Part shown: positions 34,447-44,400 of the stretch, piece after piece | Layout of the letters: each line of letters begins with the position of its first letter | Position numbering within the stretch: the stretch's first letter is position 1 | NCBI RefSeq assembly: GCF_900115955.1 | Contig: NZ_FOYL01000018.1 | Span: 103,514-167,513, forward strand | DNA length: 64,000 nt | Direction: 5' to 3' | Source of the DNA: Lentzea waywayandensis | Lineage (GTDB): Bacteria > Actinomycetota > Actinomycetes > Mycobacteriales > Pseudonocardiaceae | Made by a program: the position numbers and the translations under genes | Notes under the pieces: generated by a model | Told to the model about the DNA's origin: nothing | Databases searched by the model: none | Seen by the model: only the letters and a program-made list of their open reading frames with translations

Positions 34447-35073
34447 TCAGACGAGCAGCGGCAGCATCGAGTGGCGTCGCCGCACGACCGCGCCGTAGCG
34501 GGCGTCGATCCGCAGCCACGAGTCGGTCGCGGTCACCCGCACCTCGCCGTCGTCGCCGAGGAAACCCATGCCCGACAACGCGAACAGGACCCGCAGCGCG
34601 ATCTTCACGTCCAGTCCGGAGCCGCTGACCGTCAGCACCGTCTGGTCCAGCAACGAGGCCGGCGGCGTCCCCTGCGGCCCGGTGTTCTCCCTGGCCACCT
34701 CGACGCCCTCGTCCGCGAGCTTCGCGATGACCTCGACCGGCAGCCGGTCGACCATCAGCCAGCCCTCGGCGGGCGGCAGGGCCGAGCGCCACATCAGGTC
34801 CTTGGCCGGGCCGGGGTCGATCCGTTCGTCGCGCATGACCGCGAGGCCCGTCAGCAGCTCCGAGCCGGACACCGTGACGTCCGCCGGAGTCGCCTGTCCC
34901 GCAACGGTTCGCGTGGCGAGCGTGTCGAACGGCGTGGCCACCCACGCGTCGAGCAGCTCCTCGTTCCGGTTGCGCAGCCGCACGACGGTCTGTGCGTCGA
35001 GCCGCACCGCCCGCGCGGCGAACGCCCCGAGGTCGTCTCTCTCGGCCGCGTCGGCCAACACCAGCTCAGGCAC
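34447..35073 (-). CDS. conserved hypothetical protein (Rv2474c-like)
   Basis: 208 residues, start overlapping the thioesterase stop by eight bases. Soluble alpha/beta protein with no motif I can name. Conserved-looking blocks are TVVRLRNRNEELLDAWVATPFDTLATRTV, PAKDLMWRSALPPAEGW and VLTVSGSGLDVKIALRVLFALSGMGFLGDD. Its placement directly after the 4HBT thioesterase and next to gdh is the same as Rv2474c in M. tuberculosis, so the pair is an old actinobacterial unit. Function unknown. Confidence 0.78.
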   Translation of the reverse strand: MPELVLADAAERDDLGAFAARAVRLDAQTVVRLRNRNEELLDAWVATPFDTLATRTVAGQATPADVTVSGSELLTGLAVMRDERIDPGPAKDLMWRSALPPAEGWLMVDRLPVEVIAKLADEGVEVARENTGPQGTPPASLLDQTVLTVSGSGLDVKIALRVLFALSGMGFLGDDGEVRVTATDSWLRIDARYGAVVRRRHSMLPLLV

Positions 35074-35497
35074 CGTTTCCCCCTGCCCGCCACCCGGCGA
35101 GAAAGTCGCGCTCGGCCTCGGTCAGCCGGCGCGGTCGTGCTGTCGTCACGTTGTAGGGCGCCATGAGCGTCTCCGCCTTGACCACCACCGGGCTGTTCAC
35201 GTCACGGCTGCCGCGCACCACGTAGTCGAGCGTCAGCGACGCGGACTTCAGCTCCCGCACCGACATCTCCACCATGACGTCCTCGCCGGTGAACACGATC
35301 GGCGCGAGGTACTCGACCACGAGCTTCGCCACGACCATGCCCTCGGCCAGTTCCTTGACCCCGTGGCGGGCCGCCTCGGTGAACAGCAGCTCGATGCGGG
35401 CCTCTTCGAGCAACGTCACCGTGTTCGCGTGGTTGACGTGGCCGAACGCATCCATGTCCGACCATCGCGGCCGCACACCAGTGACGAAGACACCCAT
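35066..35497 (-). CDS. acyl-CoA thioesterase (4HBT hot-dog fold)
   Basis: 143 residues. The N-terminal VRPRWSDMDAFGHVNHANTVTLLEEARIELL contains the catalytic Asp of D-x-D/M-GHVNHA, the 4-hydroxybenzoyl-CoA thioesterase signature. SVRELKSASLTLDYVV and VVVKAETLMAPYN follow. Likely cleaves acyl-CoA esters of unknown chain length. Same gene as Rv2475c. Translationally coupled to the hypothetical protein downstream. Confidence 0.88.
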   Translation of the reverse strand: MGVFVTGVRPRWSDMDAFGHVNHANTVTLLEEARIELLFTEAARHGVKELAEGMVVAKLVVEYLAPIVFTGEDVMVEMSVRELKSASLTLDYVVRGSRDVNSPVVVKAETLMAPYNVTTARPRRLTEAERDFLAGWRAGGNGA

Positions 35498-35554
35498 GCA
35501 GGGACCCTACCGTCCACGAACCTTCACAGGACCTCCACACCAGCCGATTGAAAA

Positions 35555-35580
35555 TCGATAGGCAGCTCTCGATACTCGAT
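35555..35580. promoter_or_regulatory. repeated TCGATA boxes upstream of the DUF2975 gene
   Basis: TCGATA occurs at 35555-35560 and 35569-35574, and TCGAT at 35576-35580, three bases before the ATG. In this GC-rich context the AT-containing cluster looks like an operator/promoter element. No adjacent regulator gene is seen. Confidence 0.45.
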
Positions 35581-35582
35581 CT

Positions 35583-36080
35583 ATGTCTCGCGTAGTGGTG
35601 TTCTTCCTGCAGACCCTGCTCGCCGTCGCGGTTCTCGGCGGCCTGTTCGCGCAGGTCGTGGTGATCCCAGGAACCGCGGAGGGCGAGGTCGAACTCTTCC
35701 CGCCCTACGAGTCCGTGCGGCTGCCGTTCGTGGTGTTCGCGATCGTCTTCATCGTGTGCCTTCAAGTCCTCGCGGTGGCGTTGGGCGGAATGCTGCAGCG
35801 GGCGGGTGAGGGCACCGTGTTCGAGTCCGGCGCGCTCTTGTGGACGAACGTCGCGATCGGCGCCATTGCCGGCGGTGGCGTCGTGCTCGCGTCGCTGTTC
35901 GTCTACGTCACGTTCGCGGACATCCCCTCGCCCGCCGACGGCATGGAGGTCCTCGGGCTGTGGATGGGTTCTGCCGTCGGCACGATCGCGGCGATCGGTG
36001 TCGCGTTGCTGGTCGTCATCGGACGGCAGTGGCTCGGCAGGGCGATCGCCCAGCGCGCGGAACTGGAGCAGGTCGTCTGA
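35583..36080 (+). CDS. DUF2975 integral membrane protein
   Basis: 165 residues with four hydrophobic spans: residues ~5-28, 48-70, 85-110 and 125-150. The pattern VVVFFLQTLLAVAVLGGLFAQVVVIPG, QRAGEGTVFESGALLWTNVAIGAIAGGGVV matches DUF2975. Such genes are usually followed by a small Cro/CI regulator of the YozG type, which is absent here. Role unknown. Confidence 0.82.
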   Translation: MSRVVVFFLQTLLAVAVLGGLFAQVVVIPGTAEGEVELFPPYESVRLPFVVFAIVFIVCLQVLAVALGGMLQRAGEGTVFESGALLWTNVAIGAIAGGGVVLASLFVYVTFADIPSPADGMEVLGLWMGSAVGTIAAIGVALLVVIGRQWLGRAIAQRAELEQVV

Positions 36081-36086
36081 GAAACG

Positions 36087-36127
36087 CCTGGGCGCCGCGG
36101 AGGGGATTCCGCAGCGCCCAGGTTCTC
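36087..36127. terminator. hairpin between convergent DUF2975 and gdh genes
   Basis: Arms CCTGGGCGC/GCGCCCAGG at 36087-36095 and 36114-36122 with an additional inner CGCGG/CCGC pairing; TTCTCGTT follows. Confidence 0.78.
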
Positions 36128-36140
36128 GTTCGTGCTCTTG

Positions 36141-39100
36141 CTAGCGGACCATGCTCCGCACCTGGCGGGCGGCGACGGACAGGGTGGCCAGGTCCAGCTG
36201 GTGGACCCGGTTGATCTCCTCCAGCGCGCCACGCGAGCGAGACAGGCGGGAAGCGTTGGCCTGCTCCCACTTGGCGATCTTCTCGGTCGCCGTGTCGCCC
36301 TCGTCGCTCGCCCTGAGGACGTCGACGGAGATGGCCCGCAGCGACGAGTAGAAGTCGTCGCGGAGAGCCAGCCGGGCCAGGGCGTGCCAGCGGTTGCCGC
36401 GCTCCAGGTTCGTCACCGAGTCCAGCATGTGGTCGATGTCGAGGTGGTCGGACAGCGAGAAGTACAGCTCGGCCGTCTCCCGGTGCGTGCGCTCCGGGCC
36501 CGCGCCGCCGGTCGGGCCGAACTCGCGTTCGGCGAGCTCGGCGATCTCGGTGACGTCGAGCAGGCCGTACATGTAGAGCAGCGCCGCGACCTTGCGGGCG
36601 AGCTCGGCCGGGACGCCCTGTTCGACGTACCGGTCGGCCTTGCCCGCGACGACGTCCAGTTCCTTGCCCTGCAACAGGTCGAAGGCGAACGGGCTGAGCT
36701 TCTCGACCACGCCGCGGAAGCGGTTGATCGTCGAGCCCACCGGCAGCGGCTGCGGGCGGTTGGAGAGCAGCCAGCGGGACGCGCGGTCCAGCAGGCGGCG
36801 GGTCTCCAGGACCATGCTGTCCTGGACCTCCGTCGGCACCACGTTGTCCAGCGCCTGGATCTCGCGCCAGATCGACGGCAGGTCGAACACCTCGGTGACC
36901 ACGGCGTAGGAGCGCACCGCGTCGGTCGCCGACGCGCTCATCTCCTCGGCCAGGCGGAAGGCGTAGGACACACCGCCGCCGTCGACCACCTCGTTGACGA
37001 CGACGGTGGTGATGATCTCCTTCGCCAGCGGGTGGTTCGGGATGGCCGCTCCGAAGCGCTCGCGCAACAAGGTCGGGAAGTAGTCCGGCAGCTTGTTCTT
37101 GAACGTGTCGATCGTCGGGATCTCGCTCGCCAGCAGCTCTTCCTTCAGCGTGAGCTTGGTGAAGGCCAGCAGCGTGGAGAGTTCCGGCGAGGTGAGGCCC
37201 TGGCCGTTCTTCTCCAGCGCCTTGAACTCCGCCGCACTCGGCAGGGCCTCCAGCTTGCGGTTGAGAGCGCCGCGAGCTTCGAGGTCAGCCGTGAGACGCG
37301 CGTGCACCGACAGCATCGGTGCGGCGTGCGCCCGGCTGACGCCGAGGACGTTGTTCTGCGAGTAGTTGTCCGCCAGCACGAGCTCGCCGACCTCGTCGGT
37401 CATCTCGCCGAGAACCTCGTTGCGCTGCAACTGTTCCAGCGAACCCTCCCGGACCAGGTGGTCCAGCAGGATCTTGATGTTGACCTCGTGGTCGGAGCAG
37501 TCGACGCCGGCGGAGTTGTCGAGCGCGTCGGTGTTGACCTTGCCACCGGTGCGCGCGAACTCGATGCGGCCGCGCTGGGTCAGGCCCAGGTTGCCGCCCT
37601 CGCCGACGACCTTGACGCGCAGGTCGGCGCCGTCGACGCGGATCGAGTCGTTCGCCTTGTCACCGACGTCGGCGTGCGACTCGGTCGACGCCTTGACGTA
37701 CGTGCCGATGCCGCCGTTCCAGAGCAGATCGACCGGCGAGAGCAGGATCGCCTTCTTGAGCTCCGGCGGCGACAGCTTGACCACGCCCTCCTCCAGGCCC
37801 AGCGCGACGCGGGCCTGCTCGGAGATCGGGATCGACTTGGCCGTGAGCGGGAAGATGCCGCCGCCCTCGCTGATCAGCGAGCGGTCGTAGTCGTCCCACG
37901 ACGAGCGCGGGACGTTGAACAACCGCACGCGCTCGGCGAACGACGTGTCCGCGACCGGGTTCGGGTCGATGAAGATGTGCCGGTGGTCGAACGCGGCCAC
38001 GAGCCGGATGTGCTCGGACAGCATCATGCCGTTGCCGAACACGTCACCGGACATGTCGCCGATGCCGACGACGGTGAACTCCTCGGTCTGCGTGTCCACG
38101 CCGAGCTCGCGGAACGAGCGCTTCACGCTCTCCCACGCGCCCTTGGCCGTGATGCCCATGGCCTTGTGGTCGTAGCCGATGGAGCCACCGGAGGCGAACG
38201 CGTCGCCGAGCCAGAAGCCGTAGCTCTGGCTCACGCCGTTGGCGATGTCGGAGAACGTCGCGGTGCCCTTGTCCGCGGCCACGACCAGGTACGTGTCGTC
38301 GGCGTCGTAGCGCACGACCTGCGGCGCGGGCACGACCTCGTTGTTGATCAGGTTGTCGGTGAGGTCGAGCAGGCCCGAGATGAACATCTTGTAGCAGGCG
38401 ATGCCCTCGGACATGAAGTTCTCGCGGTCGATGCCGGGATCACCGGTGGGGGCGATCGGCTTCTTGACGACGAAGCCGCCCTTGGCGCCGACCGGCACGA
38501 TCACCGCGTTCTTCACGGCCTGCGCCTTGACCAGGCCGAGCACCTCCGTGCGGAAGTCCTCGCGGCGGTCGGACCAGCGCAGACCACCACGCGCGACGCT
38601 GCCGAAGCGCAGGTGCACGCCCTCGATCCGCGGCGAGTAGACGAAGATCTCGAACTTCGGCCGCGGCGCGGGCAGGTCCGGGATGGCCTGCGGGTCGAGC
38701 TTGACGGACAGGTACGGCCGGGCGTTGCCGTCCGCGTCGCGGAAGAAGTAGTTCGTCCGCAGCGTGGCGTTGATCAGCGTGAGCAGGCTGCGCAGGATGC
38801 GGTCCGCGTCGAGGCTCGTCACGTCGTCGATCAGCTTGCCGGTCTCGACGACCATCGTCTCGGTGTGCGCGACACGGGTCGTGCCGTCGAGCGCCGGGTT
38901 GAACCGGGCCTCGAACAACGCGACCAGCGCGATCGCCACGCTCGTGTGCGTGAGCACGGCGTCCTCGATGTAGTCCTGCGAGTACGGCGTGCCCGCCTGA
39001 CGCAGGTACTTCGCGTACGCGCGCAGCATCGCGGCCTGCTGCCAGGTGAGCCCGGCCTGCAGCACCAGCGAGTTGAACCTGTCGACCTCGGCCTCACCGC

Positions 39101-41084
39101 GCCAGACCGCGGCGAACGCGTCCTGGAACCGCACGCGCACGTTCTCGAGGTCGGCCTCGGACAGCTGGGCGAGCGCGGCCTTGTCGATGCGCAGGCCGAA
39201 GTCGTAGATCCAGCACTGCACGCCGTCTTCGCGCGCGATCTCGTAGGGCCGTTCGTCGACCACGATGACGCCCATGCGCTGCAGCATCGGCAGCACGTCC
39301 GACAGGGTGATGCCCTCACCGGTCAGGAACAGCTTGAAGCGCCGCTCGCCCGGCTCGGCGTCCTCGGGCACGTAGAAGACCATGTCGAGGTCGCCCTCGA
39401 CGAGCGCCTCGATGCGCCGGTAGTCCTCCAGGCCGATGGCGGCGTTGAAGTCCTCCTTGTAGGCCTCCGGGAAGACCGCGGCGAACCGCTGGCCCTGCTC
39501 CGTGGCCGACTCGGCACCGAGCTCGCCGCTGTCCCCCGTGACGGCCTCGACCATGCGGTCGTCCCAGCTGCGGACGGCCTCGGCGAGCTTGCCCTGGATG
39601 GCGTGGACGTCCGGCTCCAGCGTGCGCGACGGGTCCGTGTGGACCATGAAGTGCACACGGGCCAGCGCGGACTCGCCGATGCGCGCGCTGTACTCCAGGT
39701 TCAGGCCACCGAGCTCGGCGAGCAGCACCTCCTGCATCGCGAGGCGGCTCGTCGTCGTGTACCGGTCGCGCGGCAGGTAGACCAGGCACGAGAAGAAGCG
39801 GCCGAACGGGTCGCGGCGCAGGAACAGCCGCAGCCGGCGGCGTTCCGCGAGCGCGATGACGCCCGTGGTCGTCTGGTAGAGCGTCTCCGCGTCGACCGAG
39901 AACAGCTCGGTGCGCGGGTAGTTCTGGATCACCTCGAGCATCCGCTGGCCCGAGTACGACTGCAGCGGGAAGCCCGCGCGGTGGATGACCTCGCGCACGC
40001 GGCGCTCGATCACCGGGATGTCGAGCACGTCCTCGTGCAGCGCGGTGGTGCTGAAGATGCCCAGGAACCGGTGCTCGCCGGAGACGTTGCCCTCGCCGTC
40101 GAACGTCTTCACGCCCACGTAGTAGGGGTAGACGCTGCGGTGCACGCTGCTCTGCGCGCTGGCCTGCGTCAGCACCAGCAGGTCGGGGCTGAACGCCTGC
40201 GCGCCGTTGTCCGGCCCCGCGGTGAGGCTGCGTGCCGCGAGGCTGTCCTGGCGCAGCACGCCGAGCCCGCTCGCGAGCACGGCCCGCAGCGCGGGGTCGC
40301 CGTCGTCCTGCACCAGCTCGTACTGCCGGTAGCCCATGAACGTGAAGTGCCCGTCCGCGAGCCACTTGAGCAGCTTCGAGCCGTCGGTGGTGGCCTCGGA
40401 CGAGTCCTTCTCCAGCTCCTCGGCCAGCTGCAGCGCCGTGGTGACCATGCGGTCGGTGTCCTCGACGACCTCGCGGACGTCGGTCAGCACCGCCAGCAGG
40501 CGGGTCTCGAGCTCGCGGGCCCGATCGGGGTCGGTGATGAGGTCGACCTCGACGTTCATCCACGACTCGGCCAGCGCGTCCGCGGGCGGATTGGCCGGAT
40601 CAGCGGTCGGCAGCACCTCGATGCGCTCACCGGTGACCGGGTCGCGCCGCACGACGACGATCGGGTGCACGACGCGCTGCACCTGCACACCACCACGCGT
40701 GAGCTCGGACGCGACCGAGTCCACGAGATACGGCATGTCGTCCGTGACGACCTGCACCACGGTGACGGGACACTGCCACCCGTCGGCACCGCGGGTGGGG
40801 TTCAGAATGCGCACCGCGGCGCGTCCGGGAACGCGGCTCTCGGCGAGCTGGTAGTTCGACCGCACCGCTCCGACCAGGTCCACCGGGTCGTCGTCGTTGA
40901 CTTCCTCGGCGGGCACGTGCCGGTAGAAGAGGCGGATCAGATCAGCGAGTTCGGGGGCATTGGCGGCGGCCCGTTCGATCAGCTCGTCACGGACCTGCTC
41001 AGGACTGGCCGGTCGACTGTCATCACCCGCGGCGGGGGCCGCGGAGACGTCGTCGGTTCGGGTCGGGGCTCCAGTCGAGGTCAT
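36141..41084 (-). CDS. gdh: NAD-dependent glutamate dehydrogenase, ~180 kDa type
   Basis: 1647 residues, ATG start, close to the length of M. tuberculosis Rv2476c (about 1620). The long N-terminal region holds ACT-like regulatory segments (VVQVVTDDMPYLVDSVASELTRGG). The catalytic part, about residues 780-1250, includes EGVHLRFGSVARGGLRWSDRREDFRTEVLGLVKAQAVKNAVIVPVGAKGGFVVKK with the substrate-binding lysines. The Rossmann region follows (VVGEGGNLGLTQRGRIEFA). The enzyme oxidises glutamate to 2-oxoglutarate plus ammonium, linking nitrogen and carbon metabolism. In mycobacteria it is inhibited by GarA. An opposing plus-strand frame of similar length is an antisense artefact. Confidence 0.97.
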   Translation of the reverse strand: MTSTGAPTRTDDVSAAPAAGDDSRPASPEQVRDELIERAAANAPELADLIRLFYRHVPAEEVNDDDPVDLVGAVRSNYQLAESRVPGRAAVRILNPTRGADGWQCPVTVVQVVTDDMPYLVDSVASELTRGGVQVQRVVHPIVVVRRDPVTGERIEVLPTADPANPPADALAESWMNVEVDLITDPDRARELETRLLAVLTDVREVVEDTDRMVTTALQLAEELEKDSSEATTDGSKLLKWLADGHFTFMGYRQYELVQDDGDPALRAVLASGLGVLRQDSLAARSLTAGPDNGAQAFSPDLLVLTQASAQSSVHRSVYPYYVGVKTFDGEGNVSGEHRFLGIFSTTALHEDVLDIPVIERRVREVIHRAGFPLQSYSGQRMLEVIQNYPRTELFSVDAETLYQTTTGVIALAERRRLRLFLRRDPFGRFFSCLVYLPRDRYTTTSRLAMQEVLLAELGGLNLEYSARIGESALARVHFMVHTDPSRTLEPDVHAIQGKLAEAVRSWDDRMVEAVTGDSGELGAESATEQGQRFAAVFPEAYKEDFNAAIGLEDYRRIEALVEGDLDMVFYVPEDAEPGERRFKLFLTGEGITLSDVLPMLQRMGVIVVDERPYEIAREDGVQCWIYDFGLRIDKAALAQLSEADLENVRVRFQDAFAAVWRGEAEVDRFNSLVLQAGLTWQQAAMLRAYAKYLRQAGTPYSQDYIEDAVLTHTSVAIALVALFEARFNPALDGTTRVAHTETMVVETGKLIDDVTSLDADRILRSLLTLINATLRTNYFFRDADGNARPYLSVKLDPQAIPDLPAPRPKFEIFVYSPRIEGVHLRFGSVARGGLRWSDRREDFRTEVLGLVKAQAVKNAVIVPVGAKGGFVVKKPIAPTGDPGIDRENFMSEGIACYKMFISGLLDLTDNLINNEVVPAPQVVRYDADDTYLVVAADKGTATFSDIANGVSQSYGFWLGDAFASGGSIGYDHKAMGITAKGAWESVKRSFRELGVDTQTEEFTVVGIGDMSGDVFGNGMMLSEHIRLVAAFDHRHIFIDPNPVADTSFAERVRLFNVPRSSWDDYDRSLISEGGGIFPLTAKSIPISEQARVALGLEEGVVKLSPPELKKAILLSPVDLLWNGGIGTYVKASTESHADVGDKANDSIRVDGADLRVKVVGEGGNLGLTQRGRIEFARTGGKVNTDALDNSAGVDCSDHEVNIKILLDHLVREGSLEQLQRNEVLGEMTDEVGELVLADNYSQNNVLGVSRAHAAPMLSVHARLTADLEARGALNRKLEALPSAAEFKALEKNGQGLTSPELSTLLAFTKLTLKEELLASEIPTIDTFKNKLPDYFPTLLRERFGAAIPNHPLAKEIITTVVVNEVVDGGGVSYAFRLAEEMSASATDAVRSYAVVTEVFDLPSIWREIQALDNVVPTEVQDSMVLETRRLLDRASRWLLSNRPQPLPVGSTINRFRGVVEKLSPFAFDLLQGKELDVVAGKADRYVEQGVPAELARKVAALLYMYGLLDVTEIAELAEREFGPTGGAGPERTHRETAELYFSLSDHLDIDHMLDSVTNLERGNRWHALARLALRDDFYSSLRAISVDVLRASDEGDTATEKIAKWEQANASRLSRSRGALEEINRVHQLDLATLSVAARQVRSMVR

Positions 41085-41463
41085 CTTCAGGCGACTCCAC
41101 GCTATCCGGCACCTCTGTGTGCCGGGTCCGACCCCACCCTAGATGGGGTGGCGGCCGTCACCGGCAACGGGAGGGGCACTGACGGACCACTGAATCGTGG
41201 GCTGAATCGAGTCACATCATCAGTGGCGACAAGGCTTTTCGCATCGTGCGACGCGACAGGACACCAGCAGGCTCCGGCAACCTCCACCAGACCCGGCACC
41301 TGTCACCCCGCAGCATTCATCCGATCATGGGTGTGACCACCGCCGAACCGCCGGAGATCACCGGCCCGCCCACTCCCGGTCGCCGTCCCGACGCCCCCGC
41401 GCCTCGTCCCCTGCCCCTGGCAGACGGGGTTGGGCAAGGCTTGAGGTGTGGTGCTGACCACCA
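41085..41463. other. gdh upstream region without a gene
   Basis: About 380 bases between the gdh start and the 3' end of the FG-repeat gene. A small hairpin CCGGCAC/GTGCCGG (41106-41112, 41119-41125) lies near the gdh start. Short plus-strand frames across the region lack ribosome sites and look non-coding. It presumably contains the gdh promoter, but no boxes stand out. Confidence 0.55.
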
Positions 41464-44400
41464 TCACGTCCCCGGCAGCGTCCAGCCCGCAGGACCGTCG
41501 GGACGAACGCGGCGAATGGGACCGGTGGTCTCGCTGTCCGGCGCGGCACCCACCGGGGCGATGGGCCCGGTCTTCTCCTGCTCGGACTCCGCGGGCGGCT
41601 TCGAGAGGAAGTAGGACTCCTGATTGGACTGGGGGGAACCGAACGACGGCGGTGTGGGGGTGAAGGAGAGGCCCGTGCTCGGCCGGCTCTCGGCCTCCAC
41701 CGGGGACTGCGGGGAGCCGAAGGACTGGCCAGGGCGGAAGGAAACGTCCTCGCCGGCCTGGGGATCCGCCGACCGCGTGCCGAACGACGGGTTCGAGCCG
41801 AACAGCCCGTCCCTGGACGGCGTGGCTTCGGCCGGCGAGTCCGCTCGAGCGCCGAACGACTCGGTCGAGCGGAACAGCGCGTCCGAGGAGGGCGCGGCCT
41901 CTGCTCCCAGGTCCTGCTGGGAACCGAAGGACTGACCCGGCCGGAACGCGCCGTCCGAGCTGGGCTGGGACTCCGCTGCTTCGTCCCGCTGGGAACCGAA
42001 CGACCGACCCGGCCGGAACGCGCCGTCCGAGCTGGGCTGGGACTCCGCTGCTTCGTCCCGCTGGGAACCGAACGACAGGCCTGTCCGGAACGACGTCTCC
42101 GAACTGGGCGGGGCTTCCGCCGCCGAGTCCTGCTGCGAACCGAACTGGCCAGGCCGGAACAGGCCGTCCGAGCCGGGCGACGTGTCCGCCGCCGGATCTT
42201 GCTGCGCGCCGAAGGAGCGACTCGGCTGAAACGACGCCTCCGAGTTGGGCGAGGTTTCCGCCGCCGGATCCTGCTGCGCGCCGAAGGACCGACCTGACCG
42301 GAACAAGGCGTCCGGGTCGGACTGGGCTTCCGCCGCTGACTCGTGCCGGCCACCGAACGACTCACCCTGCCGAAACAACGCCTCCGAACCGGACGAGGTC
42401 TCCGTCGCGGAATTCTGCTGTGCTCCGAAGGGCTGACCTGGTCGGGACGAGGCGTCCGAGCCGAGCGGGAGATCCGTCGACTGGTCCTGCTGCGCACCGA
42501 ACGACAGACCCGGCCGAAACAACGCCTCCGAACTCGACGCGTCTGCGGCCGCCGGCAGTGGGGAGCCGAAGGGCCGGTCCTCTGCCGACTGCCCCAACTG
42601 CGGGCTGAACGGGCTGCCTTGGCTGAAGGGGGTGTCCGAGCCGGCCTGGGAATCCGGCCCCGTGCCTTCCGCTGAGGGGCGCTGGGCGCCGAACGATTCC
42701 CCTATCCCGAAGTGGGCGTCCGCGTTGGTCTGCGGCTCGGCTTCGGCAGGGCGGTCGGGAGCGGCTTCCGGCGCCGGTTCGTCGGCTGACCAGTGCGGGG
42801 CGCTCAAGTCTGCGGCTTCGAGTTGTTCCTCGTCGGAGCGGCGGCCCGTCTCGTAGGCGACCAGTGCTTCGGCCAGCAGGTCGGCGAGGCTCAGGTCGCT
42901 CGGCCTGCGGCGGCTGCTGGGACGGCCCGCGCGGTCGCCGGTGTCGTTCGTGGGGGTGGTCGGGGTCTGCGGGGCTGCTTCGTCGACGTCGGGCCGACCG
43001 GCGAAGTAGTCGTACGACTCGGCCGCGTCGGGCTGGGTGACCGCGCGGAAACCTGTCTCGGTCGGCGCCTCGGAGCCGGCCGAGGTGAACCCGCCCGGTT
43101 GGGTCGCGGGGTCTGGCTGTGCGGCCGCGTCGGGTGACGGTGCCTGGTCGGGCGACTCGGGCCGCGTGCTGTAGCCGGAGTCGGTTCCGTAGCTGGAATC
43201 GGAGCCGAAGCCTGGCTGGGCGCCGAAGGTCGGCTGGGTGCCGAAGGACTGGGTGCCGAAGGTGGGTTGCGTGCCGAAGCTGGTCTGGGTGCCGAACGCC
43301 GGCCGGGCCTGCTCGGTCGGCGATTGCACACGCACCGGGGTCGTGGGGACGTCCGCGGTGTCGTCGTCCATGTCCGCCGAGCTCAGGAACGTGGTCGACA
43401 TCAGGTCCGGTTCCGAGGGCTGCGGGATCTCGGCCGGGGTCGGCACGGACGGGATCGGGTCCGGGATGGGCGGGAGCGGCTTGTGTTCGCGCTCCGGGTC
43501 CTCGTCCGGGTGTTCCGCGGGAGCGGGCGGGGTGGGGATGGAGGCGGCGGGCTTCGCCTTCGGGGTGCTGAAGTCGAGGCCGCTGAAGTCCAGGTCGGGG
43601 AGCTTGCGCTCGTCCGGGTCCGTGGCGGCGGTCGGGAAGCCTGCCGCCGGGGTGTGCAGCGGGTAGGACGGCTCGTCGAGGTGCGGGCCGAAGTCCGGGG
43701 CCGCCGGTGGACGGGAGAACGCCGCGGACAGGCCTGAGCGGGTCGGGCCGTCCGGGGTGTCCTGGTCCGCGAAGTAGTCCGGGCGGGCCGGGCCGCCGGG
43801 GTCCGCGAAGAAGTTCTGCGACTGCGAGGGTTCTGCTGCCGGGCGCAGGCTCGACGGGGGTTCGACGCGCCACGACGGGGTTTCGGACGCGGACTCGGCG
43901 TCGCGCGCTCGGCGGCGGCCTCCTGCTCGCAGGCCCTGGGCCTTGAGCATGTCCAGCACGCTTTCCGACTGGGAGCTGGACGCTTCGTCGCGCGCGGCGG
44001 CCTCGGCGCGAGCCGCTTCCTCGCGGGCGGCGGCTTCTCTGGCCGCCTCCTCGCGTTCCACGGCCTGGCGGGTGACTTCCTGGTGTGCCGCTTCCTGACG
44101 GGCGACGTCCCGGCGAACCGCCTCCTGGCGGGCCGCCTCGCGACGGGCCTCCTCCTGGCGCACGGCTTCCTGGCGCGCCGCCTCCTGCCGGGCCTGTTCC
44201 TGGCGCGCCGCCTCTTGGCGGACGGCTTCCTGCCTGGCGGCTTCCTGGCGCGCGGCCTCTTCGCGGGCCGCTTCCTGCCGCGCTGCCTCCTGGCGGGCCG
44301 CTTCCTCGCGGGCGGCCTCCTGGCGCGCGGCCTCCTCGGCGGCCTGGGCTTCGCGTTCGGCCTGGGCGCGTTGTTCGGCGCGGGCCTGGCGTTCCGCCTC

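Noticed and set aside
36132..41336. A plus-strand frame of about 1734 codons antisense to gdh
   Set aside because: It mirrors the third-position G/C bias of gdh, has Arg/Val/Asp/Gln-rich shadow composition, no domain, and the minus strand carries an unmistakable glutamate dehydrogenase.
41246..41614. Plus-strand 122-codon frame in the gdh upstream region
   Set aside because: No ribosome site, low-complexity Pro/Gly composition, and it runs into the 3' end of the FG-repeat gene.
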